This document shows positions 51,812-60,384 of a DNA stretch of 64,000 bases, one piece after another (positions within the stretch are counted from its first letter, which is position 1; the number at the start of each line of letters is the position of its first letter). The stretch is taken from contig NZ_JPQU01000022.1 of assembly GCF_000737245.1 (NCBI RefSeq), forward strand, positions 1 to 64,000, read 5' to 3'. The position numbers and the translations under genes were made by a program. The notes beneath the pieces were generated by a model. It was not told the DNA's origin. It was given only the letters and a program-made list of their open reading frames with translations, and made no database searches. Origin of the DNA: Pseudomonas syringae. Lineage in GTDB: Bacteria; Pseudomonadota; Gammaproteobacteria; Pseudomonadales; Pseudomonadaceae.

Positions 51812-53395
51812 TCAGATCACGTGAAAGCCATGCGTCCCGTCACGGGCAAGCTGCTCCACCAGGCCAAACTCCCAGTCGAGATAGGCTTGCATGGCTTTGC
51901 GGGGTGCATCGGTGCCTTCATACGGGCGGCGATAGCGGTCAATGCGCGGCGAGGCAAGATGACTTTCCCCGGCTTCCAGCGGCAAGCCGACCTTGACCCA
52001 ACTGGCGGTGCCGTTCTTGAGCAGGAACACCTGCTTGCCGGTCAGGGCTTCGACTTCAGGCACGGCAAAGCGTGCCAGCTTGCTGCTGCCGCAAGTCAAC
52101 ACGTAGCGCTCTGCGCTGGGGATGACTTGCAACGCATCCTGCAGCTGAGCGCGCAAAGTCCACCACGCGCCGGGAATGTGCTGTTTGACGTAATTGGCGC
52201 TGGCAGTGAAATCCAGCACGGCGACGTCGCCATGTTGCTGCCATTGCGCGAGGGTTTGCGGGCTGATTTCTTCCACCTGAACAGGCGTCGGAATCGGCGC
52301 ATTCCAGTCGCCTTGTTCACTGAAATCCTCTGCCTGCAGATCATCGACCACAGCCACGTCCCAGCCCAGTTGCGCCAGCCAGGAAGCCGACATGTTGGCG
52401 CGTACGCCGTCGTCGTCCACCAGCACCAGCCGCGCACCGCGCACGCTGGCGTAGTGATCGGTTTCCTGAACCAGTTGCCCGCCAGGGGTAGATCGCGAAT
52501 CTGGCAGATGGCCGGCGGCGAACTCTTCCGGGGTACGGACATCAAGCAGGTAAGTGGTGCGCGATTTGTCTGCCTGCCAGCTGTGCAGCTCGGCTGCTGT
52601 GGCGCGCTTGACCCCGGCTTTATCGGCCACGCGACGGGCATCGGCGCTGGCGGTTTCTCGGGTCTCGTCGCCAACGGCGGCAAAGCGTCGAGCCTGCCCG
52701 TGATCCAGCGTCTGCCCGGCCAGCAGCCAGCCAATGGTGCCGTTGCGCAGGGCGTTCACCTGATTGGGAATACCGGCGTTGACCAGCGACTGGGTGCCGA
52801 TGATGCTGCGGGTGCGGCCGGCACAGTTGACGATGATTCGCGTGCTCGGGTCCGGGGCCAGTTCCCGGGCGCGCAGCACCAGTTCCGCGCCGGGGACGCT
52901 GATGCCGCCCGGAATGCTCATGGTCTGGTATTCGTCGTAACGGCGGGCGTCGAGGATCACGACGTCGGCCTTGGATTCGATCAGTTGCAGAACGTCCTCG
53001 GCTGCCAGCGATGGCGTCTGCCGATGGTGCTCCACCAGTTCGCCGAAGGCTTTGCTGGGCACGTTGACGTCGATAAACAGCTCGCCGCCAGCATCGCGCC
53101 AACCCTGAAGCCCGCCTTCCAGCAGTTTCACGTCGCTGTAACCCAGGGTCTGCAAACGCTCAAGCGCTCGCTGGGCCAGACCTTCGCCATCGTCGTATAC
53201 CGTGACGGCAGTGTCGCGGCGGGGGATGCGCGAGTACACCTCCAGCTCCAGCCTGGATAACGGAATGTTGGCTGCAAACAAAGGGTGAGCCTGAGCGAAA
53301 GGTGCTTCTTCACGTACATCCACCAGGGCCAATTCCTCATGGGCCAGCAATGCCTGACGAATATCGGCGAAGGAGCGGGTAGTGGGCTGAGTCAT
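51812..53395 (-). CDS. Multi-domain rhodanese (four tandem rhodanese homology domains)
   Basis: 527 residues. Four rhodanese folds at ~1-110, ~125-235, ~265-365 and ~380-490. Domain 2 has active Cys191 (NCAGRTRS) and domain 4 Cys435 (LTCGSSKLA). In domains 1 and 3 the loop reads VYDDGEGLA and LVDDDGVRA, without Cys, so they are probably structural. No signal peptide, so cytoplasmic. It would move sulfane sulfur between thiols. Its ATG overlaps the thiol dioxygenase stop (ATGA), indicating translational coupling. Confidence 0.9.
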   Translation of the reverse strand: MTQPTTRSFADIRQALLAHEELALVDVREEAPFAQAHPLFAANIPLSRLELEVYSRIPRRDTAVTVYDDGEGLAQRALERLQTLGYSDVKLLEGGLQGWRDAGGELFIDVNVPSKAFGELVEHHRQTPSLAAEDVLQLIESKADVVILDARRYDEYQTMSIPGGISVPGAELVLRARELAPDPSTRIIVNCAGRTRSIIGTQSLVNAGIPNQVNALRNGTIGWLLAGQTLDHGQARRFAAVGDETRETASADARRVADKAGVKRATAAELHSWQADKSRTTYLLDVRTPEEFAAGHLPDSRSTPGGQLVQETDHYASVRGARLVLVDDDGVRANMSASWLAQLGWDVAVVDDLQAEDFSEQGDWNAPIPTPVQVEEISPQTLAQWQQHGDVAVLDFTASANYVKQHIPGAWWTLRAQLQDALQVIPSAERYVLTCGSSKLARFAVPEVEALTGKQVFLLKNGTASWVKVGLPLEAGESHLASPRIDRYRRPYEGTDAPRKAMQAYLDWEFGLVEQLARDGTHGFHVI

Positions 53396-54000
53396 TGTGC
53401 TTGGCTCTCTTTGGACAAGTCCCAGATGTTGGGCAGAAAGGCGTTGGAATAGCCGGAGATAAACAGTTTTTCAGTACCGTCGGGTTGATACACCGCGCGC
53501 CGCACGGCGCCGATATTTGCACCGTAGACGTGAATGCTGATCGACACCTGGTCGCTGAAGGCATTGCTGACCTGATGGACGTCATTGCTGTGAGGCGACA
53601 GCGCTTCGACGTGGCCGGGCTCCAGGCGAATGGCCTCGCCTTGCCGTATAAGGGTGCCGTCCTCGCTGCGGCTGAAACCCTGGGAATATTCCGCGCCGCG
53701 CAGCATCCCGATCAGACCCCACACGCGATGGTCGTGAATCGGCGTGCTTTGGCCCGGGCCCCAGACAAAGCTGACAATCGAAAAGCGCTGCCGGGAGTCG
53801 GCGTGCAGCAGAAATTGCTGATAACGCTCCGGACTGGGAATGGCGTATTCGTCGGGGAGCCAGTCGTCGTGATTGACCAGTTGGCCCAGCAATTGGCCGC
53901 CGCGCTGCAGCAGATCGCCTTCGCGAGGGTTGCTGTCGATCAGCTCGGCGAGTGCCCCAATAAAAGCTCTGAGTCGTTCCGGGTGTCGGGTCTGCGTCAT
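53392..54000 (-). CDS. Cysteine dioxygenase-family thiol dioxygenase
   Basis: 202 residues. Cupin fold with the metal triad His89, His91 (TPIHDHRVWGLIG) and His142 (NDVHQVSNAF). Bacterial members oxidise cysteine or 3-mercaptopropionate to the sulfinate with Fe(II) and O2. Substrate choice depends on an active-site Arg/Gln that I cannot assign safely. First gene of the dioxygenase-rhodanese-binding protein operon. The 268-bp upstream gap is AT-rich. Confidence 0.9.
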   Translation of the reverse strand: MTQTRHPERLRAFIGALAELIDSNPREGDLLQRGGQLLGQLVNHDDWLPDEYAIPSPERYQQFLLHADSRQRFSIVSFVWGPGQSTPIHDHRVWGLIGMLRGAEYSQGFSRSEDGTLIRQGEAIRLEPGHVEALSPHSNDVHQVSNAFSDQVSISIHVYGANIGAVRRAVYQPDGTEKLFISGYSNAFLPNIWDLSKESQAQ

Positions 54001-54174
54001 GTCTATACCAGCGCGAGATTAAAGCGTGACTTAATATAAACATAATGAACTGGTTTAATATGCGATTATTTTATTATCAGGTTATAACCAAAGGTGCTGA
54101 TGCTGACCTTGGTAATTTCAGGGAAATGAAAAGACGCCAGATACTTTCCCTTCTCCCCATGGGCGACCTTGATT

Positions 54175-54213
54175 GGAGGAGGGCGGTGTGAGTAATCCTC
54201 CACCGCCTTTTTT
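54175..54213 (+). terminator. Plus-strand terminator with competing hairpins, no associated gene
   Basis: GGCGGTG (54182) pairs with CACCGCC (54201), followed by six T residues. The overlapping pair GGAGGA (54175) / TCCTCC (54196) is mutually exclusive with it. Both neighbouring genes are on the minus strand, so it would end an unannotated plus-strand RNA starting in the AT-rich region near 54020-54090. Confidence 0.6.
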
Positions 54214-54268
54214 ATTCCAGGTATGCGACAGGCAACCGATTTTTCCAGCCTGTCTGGATCGCTCATGA

Positions 54269-56518
54269 TCACAACGCTTCCTGCCAGCCACGTCGAGCCA
54301 GTGGGAGATCGAGCAAGCGCTTGCCAGTCGCATCATTGATGGCGTTACCCAGCGCCGCAGCCATGGGGCCCTGGACAATTTCCGCAGCACCGAGAAATGG
54401 CTGGTTCGGCTGATCGATCATGTGCACGTCAACCTGTTTCGGCAACTCTAGAAAACGCATGATCGGATAGCCACTCCAATCGAAGCTTTGCACGCCTTTG
54501 GCGTCATACAGCACTCGCTCATAAAGCGTCCAGCTGGCGGACTGCACGATGCCGCCCTGAATCTGATTGAGCAGCCCATCAGGGCTGACAATTTGCCCCA
54601 CATCGACAGCGGCAACCACGCGATCAATCGTCACTTGCCCGGTCTGGCGCTGGACATGCAACTGCACGGCAATGGCGCAGTAACCCATGATGTTTTTATA
54701 GCGTGCGAAGGCGAATCCGATTCCACTGCCGGGGCCGGTTGCTTTCTGCGGCCAGTGGAACTCTCTAGCCACCCGCTCCACCACCGCTCGTGCCCGCGGA
54801 TCACTCAAGTGATTCATGCGAAATTGCACCGGGTCCACAGCGGCCTGAGCCGCCAGCTCATCCATGGTGCTTTCGATGGCAAACACGTTGACATGGGCGC
54901 CAAGCGAACGCATGGCGGAGGTCCTGAACGGCATGGTCAGCACAAAGTTCAGGTCAACCTGCAGGTTGGGTATCTCATACAACGGCACCGCGTTACGGTC
55001 GCCGTCACCCTCGGGTTGGGCGATCGGGACTGAAGGCGCCGGGGTGAAGGGTTTGGCCAAAAGCCATGCCGGTAACAGGCGCCCGGCATTGACGATGCGT
55101 TCATTGTGCGGAGTACTCCACAGCTCGTATTTCCAGTCACGTAAACGCCCGCTGTCGTCCAGCCCCGCCTCCACTTCGGCCAGCATTGCCGAGCTGTAGG
55201 GCTCCCAGAGATTTTCCTGTTCGCGCATCCACTGCACACGTATTGGCTTGCCAGGCAGGGCCATGGCGATCAATGCGGCATCGGCTGCGGCGTCATCGGC
55301 ACCATTGTGACCATAGCAACCGGAGCCTTCGGCATGGATGCAGCGTACCTGCTCCACGGGTAGCCCGAGCATCTCGGCGATGCCCGTGCGCAGAGGATAA
55401 ACCCCCTGGGTGTGAGTCCAGATGGTCAGCATTCGATCCTTGAACTGCGCCACCGCACAGGACGGCCCGATGGAGCCGTGCATCAGGTATTGCTTGGTCA
55501 CCCGCGCCTTGTACGTATGTGGCTCAGGTTGCGTGAGGAGACCCTTGGCGCTCACCGGGTAGCGCCGCGCCGGTAGCTCGGTGAGCAGTTGATGAATATG
55601 TGTCGAGTCAGGTAGCGGGTTACCTTCGGTCCAGCGCGCAGTGCCATAGCCCTCGCGCATGGCCTTGACCGCCAGCCATTCATCGGTGGCGACCACGGCG
55701 AGGTAACTGCCGTTGCGGACCAGCTTTACCACACCGGGGAGTCTGGAGAGGGCCGCCTCGTCAATGTCCACAAGCTGACTGCCGCGCCTGGGCGGGCGTA
55801 TCACGCGGGCATGCAACATATCGGGCAGGCGCATGTCTTGCACGTAAGCCGCTCCACCGCTGACCTTGGCCGGGATGTCCAGCCGCGGCAGTGATTTGCC
55901 GATCAGGGTGAAGCTGCTGGCTGGCTTGAAGGGCGAACTGGCAGATGCAAAGCGATGCATTTGAACACCGACCACCGCTGCTATGTAGGTCATGTTGCGG
56001 CCTTGGCCATCGGAGATCACAGCGTCCCGCGTGCTCAGGGTGTCGATGTTGCATCGCCATTGGCGTGCCGCAGATTCGAGCAACAACTGACGCACCTGGG
56101 CCGCAGCGTTGAACAGCGCGGTGCCGCTGTCGACGATCGTATGGCTGCCAGCGGTGTAACCCTCATTTGGGGTCAGCGCTGTGTCGGCAGTGAGAAAACG
56201 GATCAGGCCAGGCGATACTTCCAGGCGTTCAGCGGCGATCTGCAGAAGCGCGGTTTTGACGCCAGTACCCAGCTCCACTTTGCCGGTGTAGACGGTAATG
56301 CCGTCTTTCGCGTCAATGCGGATCCAGGCGTCCAGATAGGGCGTGGCCCGCAAGCTGCCTGGCAAATCAGGGGCCAGGATTGCCGTACCCAGGGTGTCCA
56401 CTTCGGTGTCAGCAAAGGCGCGCGGGATACCCGGAAGCATTGCAAACCCCATCACCAACGCACCGTTTATGACGAAGGCGCGGCGGCTCAGATCGACGTA
56501 TTGCGTTGAGGGCTTCAT
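54269..56518 (-). CDS. Molybdopterin-binding xanthine-oxidase family subunit (isoquinoline/aldehyde oxidoreductase type), periplasmic
   Basis: 749 residues from ATG 56518, overlapping the 2Fe-2S gene by 4 nt. The N-terminus (DLSRRAFVINGALVMGFAML) is a twin-arginine-type signal. Molybdenum-binding blocks: TGKVELGTGVKTALLQI, EGSGCYGHNGADDAAADAAL, MRSLGAHVNVFAIESTMDELA and the catalytic-Glu region GAAEIVQGPMAAALGNAI. With the 2Fe-2S and cytochrome c subunits it forms a periplasmic hydroxylase passing electrons to the respiratory chain. Substrate class: aldehydes or N-heteroaromatics; not decided. Confidence 0.88.
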   Translation of the reverse strand: MKPSTQYVDLSRRAFVINGALVMGFAMLPGIPRAFADTEVDTLGTAILAPDLPGSLRATPYLDAWIRIDAKDGITVYTGKVELGTGVKTALLQIAAERLEVSPGLIRFLTADTALTPNEGYTAGSHTIVDSGTALFNAAAQVRQLLLESAARQWRCNIDTLSTRDAVISDGQGRNMTYIAAVVGVQMHRFASASSPFKPASSFTLIGKSLPRLDIPAKVSGGAAYVQDMRLPDMLHARVIRPPRRGSQLVDIDEAALSRLPGVVKLVRNGSYLAVVATDEWLAVKAMREGYGTARWTEGNPLPDSTHIHQLLTELPARRYPVSAKGLLTQPEPHTYKARVTKQYLMHGSIGPSCAVAQFKDRMLTIWTHTQGVYPLRTGIAEMLGLPVEQVRCIHAEGSGCYGHNGADDAAADAALIAMALPGKPIRVQWMREQENLWEPYSSAMLAEVEAGLDDSGRLRDWKYELWSTPHNERIVNAGRLLPAWLLAKPFTPAPSVPIAQPEGDGDRNAVPLYEIPNLQVDLNFVLTMPFRTSAMRSLGAHVNVFAIESTMDELAAQAAVDPVQFRMNHLSDPRARAVVERVAREFHWPQKATGPGSGIGFAFARYKNIMGYCAIAVQLHVQRQTGQVTIDRVVAAVDVGQIVSPDGLLNQIQGGIVQSASWTLYERVLYDAKGVQSFDWSGYPIMRFLELPKQVDVHMIDQPNQPFLGAAEIVQGPMAAALGNAINDATGKRLLDLPLARRGWQEAL

Positions 56519-56979
56519 GCCTTGTCTCCCTGCGCGATGACCGACTTGATAGCGGCGAGAATCCGAATGTGAGTGCCGCAGCGGCACAGGTTAGGAGCCA
56601 TGTGGCGACGGATCGTTTCGTCGTCCGGATGAGGGTTTGCCTCCAGTAGAGCCTGCGCCCGTACGATCATCCCTGCGATGCAATAACCACACTGGGCCGC
56701 CTGCTCGTCGATAAAGGCTTTTTGCAACGGGCCCGGATTTTCGGCACTGCCCAGACTCTCCACGGTGCGCACGGATTTGCCGGCCAGTGCGCCGCAGGGT
56801 GTCAGGCACGAAAAGACCGGTTTGTCGTTGACTAAGACAGTACAAGCGCCGCACTGACCCAGACCGCAGCCGTATTTCGCGCCATTGAGCCCCACCTGAT
56901 TGCGCAGGGCATACAGCAGTGGCATGTCGTCAGCAATGTCCAGTTCATGCGTCTTGCCGTTGATGTCGAGTGTGATCAC
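56515..56979 (-). CDS. [2Fe-2S] subunit of the molybdenum hydroxylase
   Basis: 154 residues. The N-terminal plant-type [2Fe-2S] cluster ligands are C38, C43, C46 and C58 (GCGLGQCGACTVLV). The C-terminal cluster ligands are C97, C100, C132 and C134 (CGYC; LCRCG). It relays electrons from the molybdenum subunit to the cytochrome. It has no signal of its own, so it is presumably co-exported with the Tat-signal Mo subunit. Five nt downstream of the cytochrome gene and overlapping the Mo-subunit start. Confidence 0.95.
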   Translation of the reverse strand: MITLDINGKTHELDIADDMPLLYALRNQVGLNGAKYGCGLGQCGACTVLVNDKPVFSCLTPCGALAGKSVRTVESLGSAENPGPLQKAFIDEQAAQCGYCIAGMIVRAQALLEANPHPDDETIRRHMAPNLCRCGTHIRILAAIKSVIAQGDKA

Positions 56980-56984
56980 GGTGG

Positions 56985-58250
56985 CTACTCCTGAGTCCGA
57001 ATGCTTTTGATTGTCTTGTCCAGGTCCGTCCAGGGTCTGGTCGGGCAGCTCTCGTTGCGTAAGTACTCGGCAATGGCGGCCAGGTGGGTGTCATCCAGAC
57101 TGTCTGCGAAGGCAGGCATGTAGTGGCTGGAGGCGGCACCGGACATCGGAATACCTTGCAAGATCGTCTGGATCAGGTTTCGTGGGGAGTCCGCCGTGAC
57201 TGCACTGCTCTTCACCAGCGCGGGCCTCGATTCAATGGTGCGCATGGGAGCAGCGGAGCCGTGGCAACTTGCGCAGGCACCTTTGAACAGCGCCGCACCG
57301 GGCAGCGCCTTCACTGTGGGATTGGCGGCAGGGGGGCAGGGCAGTGACGGGGCGTGCGAAGCGCTTTTTTTGAGATCGAGAATGTAGTGGGCGATGGCCT
57401 GGGCATCTTCCGCCGGCAATTGCGCGATGCTAAGACTGACCGGCAACATCGGGCCTGCCGCTGCACCGTGATCTTCGGCGACCTTGCCCGTCAGATAAGC
57501 GACCAACTGTGCTTCATTCCAGGGGTTTTGTGCTTCGGCCATGCCGCGCAGAGAAGGGGCCGTCCAGCCGTCGACGATAGCGCCGTTGAACAGCTCGCTG
57601 CTCTTCTCGCCGCCAATCAGGTTCAGGGGCGAATGGCAGGACGAACAATGCCCCGCGCCTTCGACCAGATAGCGTCCGCGGTTCCATTGCTCTGAGCGGG
57701 CGGGCAGTGGTTCCAGCGGACCTCCATGCAGGAACAGCAAGTTCCAGAAAGACACCAGCGGCCGGAAATTCATGGGGAAAACCATGTGGTTTTCAGGTGC
57801 GGTGTAGTTGACCGGATCCACGCTCATCAGAAAGGCGTAGGCATCCGCAATATCCGCCTCGCTCAACTTTCGGTAATGCACGTAAGGGAAGGCGGGATAG
57901 AGGAAGTGGCCGTCGCGGGCGATGCCTTCTCGCATGGCGCGTTCAAAGGCCGGCAGCGACCACTTGCCAATACCTGTTTCCCGGTCCGGAGTGATGTTGG
58001 TGGTAAACAGTGTTCCGAAGGGCGTTTTCAATGGCAAACCGCCCGCCATGTAATCGCCTCCTGGTCGTGTATGGCAGACCGCGCAGTCTCCCGCTTCGAC
58101 GGTGCGCCGGCCTCTGTCCAGAGTTTCGCGTCCGGCGTTTTGAGGCTGGCTGATAGCAGGGATTTCCGGCCTCCACATCATCCAGAACGCGAATCCTATC
58201 CCCACCACGCCCAGCGCCAGAACGGCACCGATAATCGTCTTGCGCTTCAT
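56985..58250 (-). CDS. Triheme membrane-anchored cytochrome c subunit
   Basis: 421 residues from ATG 58250, which has GAGAGG at a good distance; the ATG at 58256 is too close. The signal anchor is IIGAVLALGVVGIGFAFWM. Three heme sites: CAVCH (residue 56), CSSCH (~204) and CASCH (~330). It resembles the cytochrome subunits of alcohol/aldehyde dehydrogenases and of the nicotinate/isoquinoline oxidoreductases. It accepts electrons from the 2Fe-2S subunit and passes them to the respiratory chain at the outer face of the inner membrane. First gene of the three-gene operon. Confidence 0.93.
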   Translation of the reverse strand: MKRKTIIGAVLALGVVGIGFAFWMMWRPEIPAISQPQNAGRETLDRGRRTVEAGDCAVCHTRPGGDYMAGGLPLKTPFGTLFTTNITPDRETGIGKWSLPAFERAMREGIARDGHFLYPAFPYVHYRKLSEADIADAYAFLMSVDPVNYTAPENHMVFPMNFRPLVSFWNLLFLHGGPLEPLPARSEQWNRGRYLVEGAGHCSSCHSPLNLIGGEKSSELFNGAIVDGWTAPSLRGMAEAQNPWNEAQLVAYLTGKVAEDHGAAAGPMLPVSLSIAQLPAEDAQAIAHYILDLKKSASHAPSLPCPPAANPTVKALPGAALFKGACASCHGSAAPMRTIESRPALVKSSAVTADSPRNLIQTILQGIPMSGAASSHYMPAFADSLDDTHLAAIAEYLRNESCPTRPWTDLDKTIKSIRTQE

Positions 58251-58371
58251 CGCCATACCTCTCGAACTGAGTAAACGACAGATTTTTCAATCCGCCGCGT
58301 GCGATTGGCGTACGGCGACTTTCTACTCGGCGAGCTTAGACAGGGCGCTCAACAGGGAGTAGCCCATCAAG

Positions 58372-58456
58372 GCGCAACGCTACATTGCGCAGGGCGCAAC
58401 GACGGCGGTGAATCGGCGGGTAGATCACCTCAGCGTTGCGTTCTGCGAAAAGCAAC
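58372..58456. promoter_or_regulatory. Cluster of LysR-type operator-like repeats in the divergent promoter region
   Basis: Half-site GCGCAACG is at 58372. A perfect dyad TTGCGCAGGGCGCAA (58385-58399) fits the T-N11-A LysR box. A further dyad GTTGC-N12-GCAAC is at 58435-58456. They lie between the cytochrome gene and the FrnE-like gene, where a LysR regulator could control both directions. Confidence 0.55.
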
Positions 58457-58536
58457 GTTGCGTGGCAGGTGGATTTTCGGGAGAGCGCCGGACGCTTACC
58501 TTGGGGGTGTGAAAACATTCAGCCACGGAGACCGTC

Positions 58537-59181
58537 ATGAGTTCGAACTCAACCACTATTCAGGTGACCTACGACTTCATCTGCCCATGGTGCTGGATCG
58601 GTGAAGAAAACCTTGAGCGGGCGCTTGCCACGCTGGGTTTTTCAACTGACCACCCCATTCAGTTCCTGCCTTACCAGTTGAACCCGGACATGCCTGTTCC
58701 GGGCATGGATCGCAAAGCCTATCGCTCTGGCAAATTTGGCAGTTGGGCGCGCAGCCAGGCCATGGATGCGCAGGTCACCCATGCCGGTAAAGCCGTCGGC
58801 CTCGGATTCCACTATGAGCGCGTCGAAAAAACCCCCAACACCCTGGCCGCGCATCGCTTGATATGGCGTGAACAACGGGCAGGCAAAGGGGCTTCGTTCC
58901 TGGTCAAGGCCATTTTCAAGGCGTATTTCGGCGAGGGCCGGGATATCGGCGACCTCGATGTGTTAGCCGATATCGCTGGCGAAACAGGCCTGGCCCGACA
59001 GGCCATTGTCGATTTTCTCCACACCGACGAAGGCACGGCCGAAGTCTTGAGGCTCGAAGAGCAAAGCAAGGCGTCCGGGGTGCGTTCAGTGCCGACCATT
59101 CAGATCGCCGGTGACGTGATCAGTGGCGCGCAACCCAGCGAAATCATGATCCAGATACTGGAACGCAAACAAGCCGCCTGA
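58537..59181 (+). CDS. DsbA-family (FrnE-like) oxidoreductase
   Basis: 214 residues with a GGAG site. No signal peptide, so cytoplasmic. Thioredoxin-like CPWC motif (C16, C19) in TYDFICPWCWIGEENLERAL, a helical insertion, and the cis-Pro region GVRSVPTIQI. FrnE proteins from Streptomyces and Deinococcus act as dithiol oxidoreductases or isomerases. First of three plus-strand genes (with the Old Yellow Enzyme and FAD monooxygenase), divergent from the Mo-hydroxylase operon. Confidence 0.9.
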   Translation: MSSNSTTIQVTYDFICPWCWIGEENLERALATLGFSTDHPIQFLPYQLNPDMPVPGMDRKAYRSGKFGSWARSQAMDAQVTHAGKAVGLGFHYERVEKTPNTLAAHRLIWREQRAGKGASFLVKAIFKAYFGEGRDIGDLDVLADIAGETGLARQAIVDFLHTDEGTAEVLRLEEQSKASGVRSVPTIQIAGDVISGAQPSEIMIQILERKQAA

Positions 59182-59219
59182 GGCGCTTGTTCAACCCCGA
59201 ATCCTAGAAGGAAAGCATC

Positions 59220-60332
59220 ATGTCCCAGCACTTGTTCAGCCCAATCACAATCGGTCGACTCAACCTCGATCACCGTGTCGCCATGGCCCCTCTGACTCGC
59301 TCCCGCGCGGGCCAGCCCGGCAACGTGCCGACACCGATGAACGTCGAGTACTACCGCCAGCGCGCCAGTGCCGCGTTGATCATCACCGAGGCCACTCAGA
59401 TTTCGCAGCAGGGTCAGGGTTACGCCTGGACGCCGGGGATCCATAGCGACGAGCAGATTCACGGCTGGAAAGCGGTCAGCGAAGCCGTGCATGCGGAGGG
59501 CGGGCGCATGTTCCTGCAACTCTGGCATGTGGGGCGGGTGTCACACCCGGTGTTTCAACCGAACGGCGGCTTGCCGGTGGCACCGACCGCACAGCCTGTC
59601 CCCGGCAAGACCTTCATCCTCAATGAGCAGGGGGAAGGGGTGTGGGGTGATGTACCTGTCCCTCAGGAACTGGACATCCCGGGGATCGACGCGATCATCT
59701 CCGACTTCCGCAAGGCCGCGCGCAACGCGGTTCTGGCCGGTATGGACGGGGTGGAAATCCACGCGGGCAATGGCTACCTGCTGGACCAATTCATCAACAG
59801 CGCCAGCAATCAGCGCAGCGATCGCTATGGTGGGAGTATCGAAAACCGTGCACGGCTGTTGCTCGAAGTGGTTCAAGCGGTGACCGAAGAAGTCGGTGCC
59901 GAACGCGTGGCTGTGCGTCTGACACCAATGGGGCGTTTCATGGGCATGGGCGATGACACCCCGGAGCAGACGTTTGGCTACATTGCTTCTCGGCTCAATG
60001 AATGGAATCTCGCTTACCTGCACCTGGTTGAACCGATGATGGTCGGCACGGTACTCGATGAAAGTAATGATCCACGCTGGGACGCCATCATCAAACAGCT
60101 GCGGACTGACTTCCACGGCGTGCTGATGCTGGCGGGGGGTTACACCGCAGAGACCGCTGAACGAGCCATCGCGCAGGGCCGCGCCGACCTCATCGCGTTC
60201 GGTCGCCCGTTCATTGCCAACCCCGATTTGCCGGCTCGCCTGCGCGGTCGTACCGAGCTCAACCCGGCGGACGGCAACAGCTTTTTTGGCGGCGACGCCA
60301 AGGGGTACATCGACTATCCAGCGCTGGCATAA
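59220..60332 (+). CDS. Old Yellow Enzyme-family alkene reductase (NemA-like)
   Basis: 370 residues, AGGAAAG site. FMN-dependent TIM barrel: MAPLTRSRA, ITEATQISQQGQGY, LQLWHVGRVSHP, the substrate-binding His/Asn pair in EIHAGNGYLLDQFI, NQRSDRYGGSIENRARLLLE and DLIAFGRPFIANPDLPARL. It reduces activated C=C bonds or nitro groups with NAD(P)H. It lies 38 bp downstream of the frnE-like gene, so likely in one operon. Confidence 0.93.
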   Translation: MSQHLFSPITIGRLNLDHRVAMAPLTRSRAGQPGNVPTPMNVEYYRQRASAALIITEATQISQQGQGYAWTPGIHSDEQIHGWKAVSEAVHAEGGRMFLQLWHVGRVSHPVFQPNGGLPVAPTAQPVPGKTFILNEQGEGVWGDVPVPQELDIPGIDAIISDFRKAARNAVLAGMDGVEIHAGNGYLLDQFINSASNQRSDRYGGSIENRARLLLEVVQAVTEEVGAERVAVRLTPMGRFMGMGDDTPEQTFGYIASRLNEWNLAYLHLVEPMMVGTVLDESNDPRWDAIIKQLRTDFHGVLMLAGGYTAETAERAIAQGRADLIAFGRPFIANPDLPARLRGRTELNPADGNSFFGGDAKGYIDYPALA

Positions 60333-60384
60333 CGCAGCTCAACCCGGTTGGTGCGGGAATCACCCATCTGCAAGGAGTAGGGTA

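Noticed and set aside
51806-53260. Long open frame on the plus strand opposite the rhodanese gene
   Set aside because: The rhodanese frame has clear domains and overlaps its operon partner correctly. The opposite frame is a product of high GC codon bias, with no motif or ribosome site.
54066-54272. 68-codon minus-strand frame between the thiol dioxygenase and the Mo subunit
   Set aside because: It runs through the inverted-repeat terminator, lacks a ribosome site and overlaps the 3' end of the Mo-subunit gene.
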